Assembly: GCF_001830555.1 (NCBI RefSeq)
Contig: NZ_MIAM01000073.1
Coordinates: forward strand, 1 to 40,771
Direction: 5' to 3'
Source of the DNA: Sphingopyxis sp. RIFCSPHIGHO2_12_FULL_65_19
GTDB lineage: Bacteria > Pseudomonadota > Alphaproteobacteria > Sphingomonadales > Sphingomonadaceae
Length of the DNA stretch: 40,771 bases
Position numbers and translations under genes: made by a program. The notes under the pieces were generated by a model, which made no database searches, was not told the DNA's origin, and was given only the letters and a program-made list of their open reading frames with translations. Of the stretch, positions 7,813 to 15,286 are shown piece after piece (the stretch's first letter is position 1; the number at the start of each line of letters is the position of its first letter).

Positions 7813-9032
7813 TATCCCCCGCTGCCCGCCGCAACCGACGGGGTGTTGACGCCGTGCATGGCAAGGAATTTGCGAACATTGCGCGCGGCCTGGCGAATGC
7901 GCTGTTCATTTTCGACCATTGCGATGCGAACATAGCCTTCGCCGTCCTCGCCATAACCGACGCCGGGTGCGACCGCGACCTTGGCATGGGTCAGCAATTG
8001 CTTTGAAAATTCAAGGCTGCCCATGTCCTTCAGTGCGGGCGGCAGCGGGGCCCAGGCGAACATCGACGCCTTGGGGCTGGGGATGTCCCAGCCGGCCCGG
8101 CCAAAGCTTTCGACCATCACGTCGCGGCGCTTCTGATAAAGGTCGCGGTTCTTCGCCACGATATCCTGCGGCCCGTTGAGCGCCGCGCACGCCGCGGCCT
8201 GGATCGGGGTGAAGGCGCCATAGTCGAGATAGGATTTCACCCGCGTCATCGCGGCGATCAGCCTTTTGTTGCCGACCGCAAAGCCCATGCGCCACCCCGC
8301 CATCGAATAGGTTTTCGACATCGAGGTAAATTCGATCGCGACATCCTTCGCGCCCGGCACCTGCAAGATCGACGGCGTCGGGTTGCCATCGTAATAAAGC
8401 TCCGAATAGGCGAGGTCCGACAGCACCCAGACCTTATTTTCCTTCGCCCAAGCGACCAGCCGTTCGTAAAAGGCCAGATCGACCGCCTCGGCGGTCGGGT
8501 TCGACGGGTAATTGACGACCAGGATCGACGGGCGCGGCACGGTAAAGGCCATCGCGCGGTCGAGAGCGCGCCAGTAATTTTCGTCGGGCGTCGTCGGCAC
8601 GCTGCGGATCGTCGCACCCGCGATGATGAAGCCAAAGGTGTGGATGGGATAGCTGGGGTTCGGCGCCAGCACGACGTCGCCGGGGCCGGTAATCGCGGTC
8701 GCCAGGCTCGCAAGCCCTTCCTTCGACCCCATGGTGACGACCACTTCGCTTTCGGGGTCGAGGTCGACGTTGAAGCGGCGCGCATAATAATTGGCCTGCG
8801 CCTTGCGGAGACCGGGAATCCCCTTCGACTGCGAATAGCCATGCGCATCGGGCTTCATCGCGACTTCGCACAGCTTTTCGATCACATGCGCCGGCGGCGG
8901 CAGGTCGGGGTTGCCCATCCCCAGGTCGATGATGTCTTCCCCCGCGGCGCGGGCGGCCGCACGCATCGCATTCACTTCGGCGATGACGTAGGGCGGCAGG
9001 CGCTTGATGCGATAGAATTCATCTTCGGACAT
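7812..9032 (-). CDS. Class I/II aminotransferase, AlaC / LL-diaminopimelate aminotransferase-like
   Basis: The 406-residue PLP enzyme has fold type I motifs. NYPSNPT carries the PLP-ring Asn178, LSDLAYSELYYDG carries Asp206 and Tyr209, SMSKTYSMAGWRMGF carries Schiff-base Lys240, and YVRIAMVEN has the carboxylate-binding Arg near the C-terminus. The opening MSEDEFYRIKRLPPYV and GMGNPDLPPP are typical of the AlaC group (glutamate-pyruvate aminotransferase), often labelled LL-diaminopimelate aminotransferase in alphaproteobacteria. Sequence alone does not settle the amino donor. It is divergent from phaC with 114 bp between them and leads a two-gene unit with the DUF2721 gene. Confidence 0.88.
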   Translation of the reverse strand: MSEDEFYRIKRLPPYVIAEVNAMRAAARAAGEDIIDLGMGNPDLPPPAHVIEKLCEVAMKPDAHGYSQSKGIPGLRKAQANYYARRFNVDLDPESEVVVTMGSKEGLASLATAITGPGDVVLAPNPSYPIHTFGFIIAGATIRSVPTTPDENYWRALDRAMAFTVPRPSILVVNYPSNPTAEAVDLAFYERLVAWAKENKVWVLSDLAYSELYYDGNPTPSILQVPGAKDVAIEFTSMSKTYSMAGWRMGFAVGNKRLIAAMTRVKSYLDYGAFTPIQAAACAALNGPQDIVAKNRDLYQKRRDVMVESFGRAGWDIPSPKASMFAWAPLPPALKDMGSLEFSKQLLTHAKVAVAPGVGYGEDGEGYVRIAMVENEQRIRQAARNVRKFLAMHGVNTPSVAAGSGG

Positions 9033-9146
9033 GGGAAACTAGAACAACTCCTTTGCGTTTGATGTGCTTGACGCGAGCGGCAGCCTCGCCAGCCGCATCG
9101 CGCCTTGTTATAGGCAATATATCCGCACTGACCAGCAGGAACGAGC

Positions 9147-10925
9147 ATGAGCGACGCAGACAAAAGCGACACGAACGAAGCTCCGAATCCCTTCCTGCCT
9201 TCCCCCGACGACATGCAGCATTGGACGAGCGTGATCGGCCGCGCCCAGCAGATGATGCTCGAATTTGCGCTGGGTCAGGCGAATGAAGGCAACGCCAGCG
9301 CCGCGGCCTTGTTCGACCCCGCCAAATGGATCGACAATCCGGCGACCCAGCTGTGGAGCGCGCAATCGTCGAGGATGTGGGACCAGGGCGTCGCCTTCTG
9401 GACCTCGCTCGCCAGCATCGGCCAGCCGATCGCCCCCGGCGCGCCGACAGCCGACACCAGGGACCGCCGCTTCGCCGATCCCGACTGGACCGCCAACCCG
9501 GTGTTCGCGATGATCCGTCAGACCTATGGCCTGCTCGCCGAACAGATGCTTGCGACGACGCGCCAGCTCGACGGTCCCGACCCCGCGGCGCGCGCCAAGA
9601 TGGAATTTGCGGCAAAGGCGATGGCCGACGCGATGGCGCCGACCAACCTCGCACTCACCAATCCCGAGGTGATCAAGCGCGCCGTCGAAACGCGCGGCGA
9701 AAGCTTGCTCAAAGGGTTGAAGCACATGCTCACCGATCTGTCGCGCGGGCAGCTCAGCCATGTCGATCCCGACGCGTTCGAGGTCGGCGTGAACATCGCG
9801 ACGACGCCGGGCAAGGTGATCCACGAAACCGACCTTTATCAGCTGATCCAATATACGCCGACGACGAAGGAGGTGTTCGCCGTCCCGCTGGTCATCTTCC
9901 CGCCGTGGATCAACCGTTTCTATATCCTCGACCTCAACCCCGCAAAAAGCTTTGTCGCCTGGGCGGTCGATCAGGGGCTGAGCGTGTTCATGGTATCATG
10001 GAAGTCGGCCGACGCATCGATGAGCGAAATTACCTGGGACGATTATGTCGCGGCGCAGGTCGATGCGATCGACACGGTGCGCGACCTGCTCGGCGTTCCT
10101 GCGGTGCATAGCATCGGCTATTGCGTCGCGGGGACCACCCTTGCCGCGACTCTGGCGATGCTCGCAGCGCGCGGAGAGGCCGACAAGGTCCAGTCGGTAA
10201 CCTTTTTCACCGCGCAGGTCGATTTTGAACAGGCCGGCGACCTCAAAATGTTCGTCGATGACAGCTATCTGGCGCTGCTCCAGCAACTGTCGGCCCCCGG
10301 TTTCCTCGACGGACGCTATATGGCGGCCACCTTCAACAGCTTGCGCGGGCGCGACCTCATCTGGAATTATGTCGTCAGCAATTACCTGCTCGGCAACGAC
10401 TATCCGCCGTTCGACCTCCTGTACTGGAATGGCGACACGACAAACCTGCCCGCCAAATGGCACCGCCAATATCTGGTCGACCTCTACCGCGACAATCGGC
10501 TGGTAATCCCGAACAGCCTGTCGGTGATGGGGACGCCGATCGACCTCAAGAAAATCCGGACCCCCGCCTTCATCCAGGCGGGGCGCGAGGATCATATCGC
10601 GCCGCTCCCCAGCGTGTGGCGGTTGATGGATCATTTGTCGGGCCCCAAGACCTTCCTGCTCGCAGGTTCGGGGCATATCGCCGGGGTGGTCAACCCGCCC
10701 GCCGCGGGCAAATATCAATATTGGACCGGCGACAGCGGCGCCGCGACGCTCGACGAGTTTATTGCCGGCGCCGCGGAAACCAAGGGCAGCTGGTGGCCGC
10801 ACTGGATCGATTGGGTTGCCACCCAAGATGACGCAAAAATCACCGCCAAGGGCGCACGAATCCCCGGAAAAGGCGCCCGAAAGGCGACCGAGGATGCGCC
10901 GGGCCGTTATGTCAAACAGCGGTAA
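9147..10925 (+). CDS. phaC: Class I poly(3-hydroxyalkanoate) synthase
   Basis: PhaC polymerises 3-hydroxyacyl-CoA into PHA at the granule surface. The 592-residue length fits the class I enzymes. The lipase-like box is GYCVAG with nucleophile Cys326; the acid is Asp482 in GREDHIAP and the base His510 in GSGHIAGVVNPP. The region FPPWINRFYILDL and the PWxxxWN-like SWWPHWIDW near the C-terminus are class I marks. A good ribosome-binding site (AGGAA) precedes the ATG. The phasin gene follows on the same strand after 123 bp with its own promoter. No phaA, phaB, phaR or phaZ is in the window. Confidence 0.97.
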   Translation: MSDADKSDTNEAPNPFLPSPDDMQHWTSVIGRAQQMMLEFALGQANEGNASAAALFDPAKWIDNPATQLWSAQSSRMWDQGVAFWTSLASIGQPIAPGAPTADTRDRRFADPDWTANPVFAMIRQTYGLLAEQMLATTRQLDGPDPAARAKMEFAAKAMADAMAPTNLALTNPEVIKRAVETRGESLLKGLKHMLTDLSRGQLSHVDPDAFEVGVNIATTPGKVIHETDLYQLIQYTPTTKEVFAVPLVIFPPWINRFYILDLNPAKSFVAWAVDQGLSVFMVSWKSADASMSEITWDDYVAAQVDAIDTVRDLLGVPAVHSIGYCVAGTTLAATLAMLAARGEADKVQSVTFFTAQVDFEQAGDLKMFVDDSYLALLQQLSAPGFLDGRYMAATFNSLRGRDLIWNYVVSNYLLGNDYPPFDLLYWNGDTTNLPAKWHRQYLVDLYRDNRLVIPNSLSVMGTPIDLKKIRTPAFIQAGREDHIAPLPSVWRLMDHLSGPKTFLLAGSGHIAGVVNPPAAGKYQYWTGDSGAATLDEFIAGAAETKGSWWPHWIDWVATQDDAKITAKGARIPGKGARKATEDAPGRYVKQR

Positions 10926-10952
10926 TATCTGACGAATATCCTCACCGTCGGG

Positions 10953-11030
10953 GTGCAGTGAGAGAAATTTTGTGCAGTGCACAAAAATACTCTTGAAATT
11001 GCCACATCACTCCTATATTGTGCACTGCAA
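10953..11030 (+). promoter_or_regulatory. Phasin promoter with two TGC-N3-GCA operators (PhaR-type)
   Basis: Two inverted sites stand before the phasin gene: TGCAGTGCA at 10973-10981, inside the perfect palindrome TTGTGCAGTGCACAA (10970-10984), and TGCACTGCA at 11021-11029. A further half-like copy, GTGCAGTG, lies at 10953-10960. Between the full sites are a -35-like TTGAAA (10993-10998) and a -10-like TATATT (11014-11019), though the 15-nt spacing is short. Site 2 covers the expected transcription start and site 1 lies just upstream of the -35. PhaR of Rhodobacter and Paracoccus recognises TGC/GCA inverted sites at phasin promoters, so PhaR control is the natural reading. The phaR gene is not in the window. 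Confidence 0.75.
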
Positions 11031-11048
11031 CATAAAGGAGTTGTCTCG

Positions 11049-11801
11049 ATGGCTACCAAGATGGATAGTGCTGAAAAGGCTTTTGAAGCCGCGACGCTGG
11101 AAACCCCGGTAAAGCCGGTGGCGACCCCTGCTGCGCCGGTCCAGGCTGCTGCCCCCGCGGCCGCTCCCGCCGTCGCCCCTGCCAAGATCAAGACGGTGAA
11201 GGCAAAAGCCAAGCCGGTCGCGAAAAAGGCTGCCGCCCCCAAGGCCGCTGCCAAGAAGGTCGCTCCCCCGAAGGCGGCCGTGAAGAAAATCGCATCCAAG
11301 CCCCCCAAGGCCGCGCCGAAGCCGGTCGCCGCCGCCACCAAAGGATTCAAGACCATGAACGACACCGTCAAGAAGTTCGCCGACGAAGCGAAGACCCGCG
11401 CCGAAGCCATGACCGCTGACTTCAACGAGAAGGCCAAGGAAGCGATGAGCAAGACCAGCAAGCTTGCTGAAGACGCCGTCGAATTCAACAAGGCGAACGT
11501 CGAAGCGCTCGTCGAAGCCGGCAAGATCGCGGCCAAGGGCATCGAAACGCTCGGCCAGGAAGGCGTCACCTATGCTCGCAAGAGCTTTGAAGACACGACC
11601 GCCGCGCTGAAGGGCTACACCGCCGTCAAGACCCCGGCCGACTTCTTCAAGCTCTATGCCGAAAACAGCAAGAAGGCGTTCGACGCCGCTGTTGCGCAGA
11701 CCTCGAAGACCAGCGAACTCGTCGTCAAGCTGACGAACGACAGCTTCGCGCCGATCTCGAACCGCGTTTCGGTCATCACCTCGAAGATGAAGGCCGCCTA
11801 A
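11049..11801 (+). CDS. Phasin family protein with Lys/Ala/Pro-rich N-terminal region
   Basis: The 250-residue protein ends with an amphipathic helical phasin domain (about residues 100-245; [15 protein letters not shown] start, [19 protein letters not shown] core) that coats PHA granules. Residues about 20-97 are low-complexity and almost only Ala, Lys, Pro and Val, with repeats such as [10 protein letters not shown], resembling histone H1 tails. Pseudomonas PhaF joins a phasin domain to a similar DNA-binding tail, but at its C-terminus. ATG 11049 is chosen because AAAGGAG stands 8 nt before it. The promoter carries paired TGC-N3-GCA sites and a terminator follows. Confidence 0.88.
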   Translation: MATKMDSAEKAFEAATLETPVKPVATPAAPVQAAAPAAAPAVAPAKIKTVKAKAKPVAKKAAAPKAAAKKVAPPKAAVKKIASKPPKAAPKPVAAATKGFKTMNDTVKKFADEAKTRAEAMTADFNEKAKEAMSKTSKLAEDAVEFNKANVEALVEAGKIAAKGIETLGQEGVTYARKSFEDTTAALKGYTAVKTPADFFKLYAENSKKAFDAAVAQTSKTSELVVKLTNDSFAPISNRVSVITSKMKAA

Positions 11802-11870
11802 GGCGCTTTCACCTTCCGTTGGCGCGGGCACCCTCCCCCTCCCTCCCCGCCTGCGCCGACACCCCCAAGG

Positions 11871-11909
11871 CCGCTCGCTTCCTCAAGAAGCGGGCGGTTC
11901 TTGTTTTTG
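11871..11909 (+). terminator. Rho-independent terminator after the phasin gene
   Basis: CCGCTCGCTTC (11871-11881) pairs with GAAGCGGGCGG (11887-11897), with one G-U position and a 5-nt loop. The T-rich stretch TTCTTGTTTTT follows at 11898-11908. It lies about 70 nt after the phasin stop and isolates it from clpS. Confidence 0.85.
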
Positions 11910-12066
11910 CCGGGCGCTCCTCGCCCTGCTGGCGAACAAGAGGTTAAAATCCGCGCGCGCGCCCCTTGCGCTTCGCCCGCGGCTTGCGATATCCCTGCCC
12001 ATGATGTTTCCAGTTTCGACCCTGTTTCCGGCGCGCGTAATGGCGGAGCCGAAAAATGTCCGCGCA

Positions 12067-12393
12067 ATGGCGGACAAGGACGACGGCTCACCGGGCAGCC
12101 CCGGTGTCGGCATCGCGACGCGCACGCGCGCCAAGGCGAAAAAGCCGTCGATGTACAAGGTGCTGCTGCTCAACGACGATTACACGCCGATGGAATTTGT
12201 CGTGATGGTCCTCCAGCGCTTTTTCAACATGGACATCGAACAGGCGACGCAGGTGATGCTGCACGTCCACCAGCAGGGCGTCGGCGTGTGCGGCGTGTTC
12301 AGCTATGAGGTTGCCGAAACCAAGGTCAATCAGGTGATGGACGCCGCGCGGCAGAACCAGCACCCGCTGCAATGCACGCTGGAAAAGGCCTGA
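12067..12393 (+). CDS. clpS: ATP-dependent Clp protease adaptor ClpS
   Basis: ClpS binds N-degron substrates (Leu, Phe, Trp, Tyr N-termini) and hands them to ClpAP. With the start at 12067 the product has 108 residues: a disordered basic N-terminus, then [15 protein letters not shown] with the amino-group-binding Asn36 and Asp37 and gatekeeper Met42, and [21 protein letters not shown] with His68. The C-terminus [10 protein letters not shown] is standard. In-frame ATGs at 12001 and 12040 would give longer forms; none has a good ribosome-binding site, so the start is uncertain. clpA does not follow as it often does; a convergent HxlR gene lies 1 nt away. Confidence 0.92.
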   Translation: MADKDDGSPGSPGVGIATRTRAKAKKPSMYKVLLLNDDYTPMEFVVMVLQRFFNMDIEQATQVMLHVHQQGVGVCGVFSYEVAETKVNQVMDAARQNQHPLQCTLEKA

Positions 12394-12394
12394 C

Positions 12395-12886
12395 CTAACC
12401 CGCGCGCCGCGCCTGCTCGGCCTTCAGCGCCGCCGACGGCTCGCCCTTCAGATCGCCATAGCCCAGCGGCGCGCCGCACCCCGGACACACCAGCGCCGTC
12501 CCGACGTCGGCCCCGCACGCCCGGTGGATGTAGCGCATCGCGGGCCCGTCGCCGGTCTCCCCCTCCTCATACGCCCAACGCTCGGCCCAGCCGCGCATCG
12601 CATAGAGCACGCCAAACAAATCCTTGCCCTTGTCGGTCAGCCGATATTCGTGGCGCGGGGGCCTGTGCTGATAGGCGTGGCGCTCGACGACATTTTCGCG
12701 TTCCAGCAGCTTGAGCCGCGCCGATACGAGCTGCGGCCCCAGACCCGTGTTCGCCGCGATCGCCTCGAACCGCCGTCGCCCGAAAAACAGGTCACGCAGG
12801 ATCAACAGCACCGCCCGGTCGCCCAGCAACTCGGCCGAACGTCCGACGGGACAATAAGTATCCGAAAGATCAGCGCGCCTGGGCAT
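12395..12886 (-). CDS. HxlR family winged-helix transcriptional regulator with C-terminal zinc-ribbon-like tail
   Basis: The 163-residue protein has the HxlR domain at about residues 10-105. CPVGRSAELLGDRAVLLILRD opens it, FEAIAANTGLGPQLVSARLK forms the recognition helix region, and RHEYRLTDKGKDL forms the wing. Cys12 at the N-terminus is the usual redox or ligand-sensing position in several HxlR proteins. The tail has His121, Cys124, Cys134 and Cys137 (CxxCG), which could bind zinc. It is divergent from the SDR gene across an 89-bp spacer with a 17-bp perfect palindrome, so control of that pair and of itself is likely. Confidence 0.9.
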   Translation of the reverse strand: MPRRADLSDTYCPVGRSAELLGDRAVLLILRDLFFGRRRFEAIAANTGLGPQLVSARLKLLERENVVERHAYQHRPPRHEYRLTDKGKDLFGVLYAMRGWAERWAYEEGETGDGPAMRYIHRACGADVGTALVCPGCGAPLGYGDLKGEPSAALKAEQARRAG

Positions 12887-12931
12887 CTCGCGTCCTTAGC
12901 CTCCTCCGGCGGGGAACAGAAATCACTTGTC

Positions 12932-12948
12932 ACTATGATTATCATAGT
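12932..12948. promoter_or_regulatory. Palindromic operator in the HxlR/SDR divergent spacer
   Basis: ACTATGATTATCATAGT is a perfect 17-bp palindrome about a central T. It extends to 23 bp (12929-12951, GTcAC...GTtAC) with one mismatched pair. It lies 46 nt before the HxlR start and 28 nt before the SDR start. HxlR dimers bind palindromes of this size. The AT-rich site stands out in a GC-rich region. Confidence 0.75.
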
Positions 12949-12975
12949 TACGATGCGCAGCAAGAGGAGAGTCGC

Positions 12976-13707
12976 ATGTCCCATCCAGCCGCCGTCATCA
13001 TCGGAGCCGGCGATGCCACCGGCGGAGCGATCGCCCGCGCTTTCGCTGCCGAGGGGCTGACCGCCTGCGTCAACCGCCGCGCGCGTAACGCCGACCAGCT
13101 TGAAGCGCTGGCGCAAGCGATCCGCAACGACGGGCATCAGGCCCGCGCCTTTCCCGGCGACGCGCGCGTCGAGGACGAGATGATCGCGCTGTTCGACCAG
13201 GTCGAGGCCGAGGTCGGTCCGGTGGAGGTCGCGGTGTTCAACATCGGCGCCAACGTCAATTTCCCGATCGCCGAAACGACGGTGCGCGTTTACACCAAAG
13301 TCTGGGAGATGGCGTGCCTTGGCGGATTCCTGATGGGGCGCGAGGCCGCGAAACGCATGGCGCCGCGCGGCCGCGGCACGATCATCTTCACCGGCGCCAC
13401 CGCCAGCTTGCGCGGCGGATCGGGCTTTTCGGCCTTTTCGGGCGCCAAGGGTGCGTTGCGGATGCTTGCCCAGTCGATGGCGCGCGAGCTGGGGCCGCAG
13501 GGCATCCACGTCGCGCATACGATCATTGACGGCGCGATCGACACCGACTTCATCAAGGGCCGCCACCCCGATTTCGACAATGCAAAGGCGCAGGATCTGA
13601 TCCTGAACCCCGATGCCATCGCCGCCAATTATGTCATGCTCCACAACCAGCCCAAAAGCGCCTGGACGCACGAACTCGACCTCCGTCCCTGGGGAGAAAA
13701 ATGGTGA
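12976..13707 (+). CDS. SDR-fold protein lacking the catalytic Tyr and Ser
   Basis: The 243-residue product has a Rossmann fold of the short-chain dehydrogenase superfamily: the nucleotide loop GAGDATGGAIA (10-20), GDARVEDEM near the adenine pocket, NIGAN (89-93, the NAG region), and the C-terminal GIHVAHTIIDGAIDT. The active site is unusual. The YxxxK motif reads FSGAK, with Phe154 for Tyr and Lys158 kept. The Ser position 13 residues before is Ala141. Classical alcohol/ketone redox by this route is therefore unlikely. A subgroup of bacterial SDRs may share this feature. It overlaps the next gene by 7 bp and faces the HxlR gene. Confidence 0.85.
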   Translation: MSHPAAVIIGAGDATGGAIARAFAAEGLTACVNRRARNADQLEALAQAIRNDGHQARAFPGDARVEDEMIALFDQVEAEVGPVEVAVFNIGANVNFPIAETTVRVYTKVWEMACLGGFLMGREAAKRMAPRGRGTIIFTGATASLRGGSGFSAFSGAKGALRMLAQSMARELGPQGIHVAHTIIDGAIDTDFIKGRHPDFDNAKAQDLILNPDAIAANYVMLHNQPKSAWTHELDLRPWGEKW

Positions 13708-14303
13708 CCAACAGTCTTGAACTCATCTTCGACTTCGGCAGCCCGAACGCCTATCTTTGCATGAAGGTGCTGCCCGAACTGCTCGACCGCACCGGCGCCG
13801 ATCTGGTCGTCACGCCCTGTCTGTTGGGCGGCATTTTCAAGTCAACGGGGAACAAGGCGCCGATGGTCCAATATGCCGACGCCCCCGCCAAGCTCGCTTA
13901 TGAAAATCTCGAGATGCGCCGCTTCATCGAGAGGCATGGCCTCTCCAAATTCCGCATCAACCCCCACTTCCCGGTCAATACGCTCACCATCATGCGCGGC
14001 GCGATCGTCGCCGACGACGAAGGCACGCTCGACGATTATGTCGATGCAGTGAACCGCGCGATGTGGGAAGAGGGGCTGAAGATGGACGATCCGGACGTGA
14101 TCGCGGCCTTTCTTTCGGCGAACGGCTTTGACGGCCCCGCCTTGCTCGCGCGCACGCAGGAGCCGGACATCAAGGCAAAGCTTGTCGCCAACACCGAATC
14201 CGCGGTGGCGCGCGGCGTGTTCGGCATCCCGACCTTCTTCGTGGGCGACCAGATGTTCTTCGGCAAGGATCGGCTGGCGCAGGTCGAAGAAGCACTGGCC
14301 TAG
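13701..14303 (+). CDS. DsbA/GST-kappa-like isomerase (2-hydroxychromene-2-carboxylate isomerase family)
   Basis: The 200-residue thioredoxin-fold protein opens with LIFDFGSPNAYL, where Ser14 replaces the redox Cys and is the glutathione-contacting Ser of the NahD/GST-kappa group. The cis-Pro region is GVFGIPTFFVGDQMFFGKDRL. Relatives use glutathione to isomerise 2-hydroxychromene-2-carboxylate in naphthalene breakdown, but many members have other, unknown substrates. No other aromatic-degradation gene is near. The start lies inside the SDR gene (7-bp overlap), so the two are coupled. Its TAG is shared with the converging EamA gene in CTAG (14300-14303). Confidence 0.87.
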   Translation: MVTNSLELIFDFGSPNAYLCMKVLPELLDRTGADLVVTPCLLGGIFKSTGNKAPMVQYADAPAKLAYENLEMRRFIERHGLSKFRINPHFPVNTLTIMRGAIVADDEGTLDDYVDAVNRAMWEEGLKMDDPDVIAAFLSANGFDGPALLARTQEPDIKAKLVANTESAVARGVFGIPTFFVGDQMFFGKDRLAQVEEALA

Positions 14304-15247
14304 GCTGGAGCCGCTGGTTCCGGACGCCCGGCGACCAATATCCCGACCACGATCAGCGCCAGCCCGATGATGTGGAACGGGTGCAGCCGTTCGCCAAGGA
14401 ACAGCATGGCGAGCCCGGCGCCCATCAGCGGCATCACATTCATATATTGCCCGGTCGCCGCCGACCCGATCAGTTCGACCCCGCGATTGAAAAAGAGATA
14501 GGCCAGGAAGGACGGGAAAATCGAAACATAACCGATGGCAAGCGCACTCCCCATCCCCAACACGATCCGCCGCCCCGACCAGAGCTCATGCGCATAGACC
14601 GGCGCGATCACGACGATACCCACGATGATCGAAGCCGCGAGGAAGCTGAGCGGATGCACCGCCGGGCGGCGGCGGAGCAGCACCGAATAGAGCGCCCACA
14701 GCAGCACCGCCGCGCCGATGATCGCGTCGCCGATATTAAGCCGCAACCCCCAGAGCATCGCGGGATCGCCGCGCGCGATGATCGCCAGCACCCCGGCGAG
14801 CGAGATGAGCACCCCGGCCACCTGGCGCACGCTGGTGTCATCGCCCATCACCAACGCCCCGACGATCAGGACGAGCGCGGGCAGTGCCGACTGGATCAGC
14901 ATCGAATTGAGCGCGGTCGTGCTTTGCAACCCGGTATAGAGCATCGTGTTGAACGCGCCGATCGCCAGCGCGCCGAGCAGTATGACGATCGCTGCATTCG
15001 CGCGAAGCACCGGCCAGTCGCGCCTGAGGTGCGGCCAGGCGAGCGGCAGCAACAGCGCGAGTGCGAAAGTCCAGCGCCAGAAGGACAGCGCCGCGGGGGG
15101 CACCAGGTCGCGCGCCGCGCGCCCGACGATCGAATTGCCCGCCCAGAACAGCGCCGTGACCGTCAGCAGCGGATAGGCGCGCGACCAGATTGTCACGGCC
15201 GGCCCACCATCCTTCATCATCACGTCCGTCCTGTAACCCGTTGCCAA
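14300..15247 (-). CDS. EamA/DMT family transporter
   Basis: The 315-residue protein has ten predicted membrane helices in two EamA repeats. Repeat marks are LFWAGNSIVGRAARDLVPPA and FWRWTFALALLL in the first half and AAVLLWALYSVLLRR with the late LMGAGLAMLFLGERLHPFHIIG in the second. Such proteins export amino acids or other metabolites; the substrate cannot be told. In-frame ATGs at 15220 and 15217 (MMKDGG) are alternative starts and have AGGACGG just upstream. It ends on the CTAG shared with the isomerase gene. Confidence 0.87.
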   Translation of the reverse strand: MATGYRTDVMMKDGGPAVTIWSRAYPLLTVTALFWAGNSIVGRAARDLVPPAALSFWRWTFALALLLPLAWPHLRRDWPVLRANAAIVILLGALAIGAFNTMLYTGLQSTTALNSMLIQSALPALVLIVGALVMGDDTSVRQVAGVLISLAGVLAIIARGDPAMLWGLRLNIGDAIIGAAVLLWALYSVLLRRRPAVHPLSFLAASIIVGIVVIAPVYAHELWSGRRIVLGMGSALAIGYVSIFPSFLAYLFFNRGVELIGSAATGQYMNVMPLMGAGLAMLFLGERLHPFHIIGLALIVVGILVAGRPEPAAPA

Positions 15248-15286
15248 TTCACACCCGGATAGCGGACGCGCCCGCTCTGTCCAACG

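Noticed and set aside
9033-9146. A PhaR-type operator or clear promoter before phaC
   Set aside because: No TGC-N3-GCA site was seen, and the TTGACG at 9068 has no fitting -10 box.
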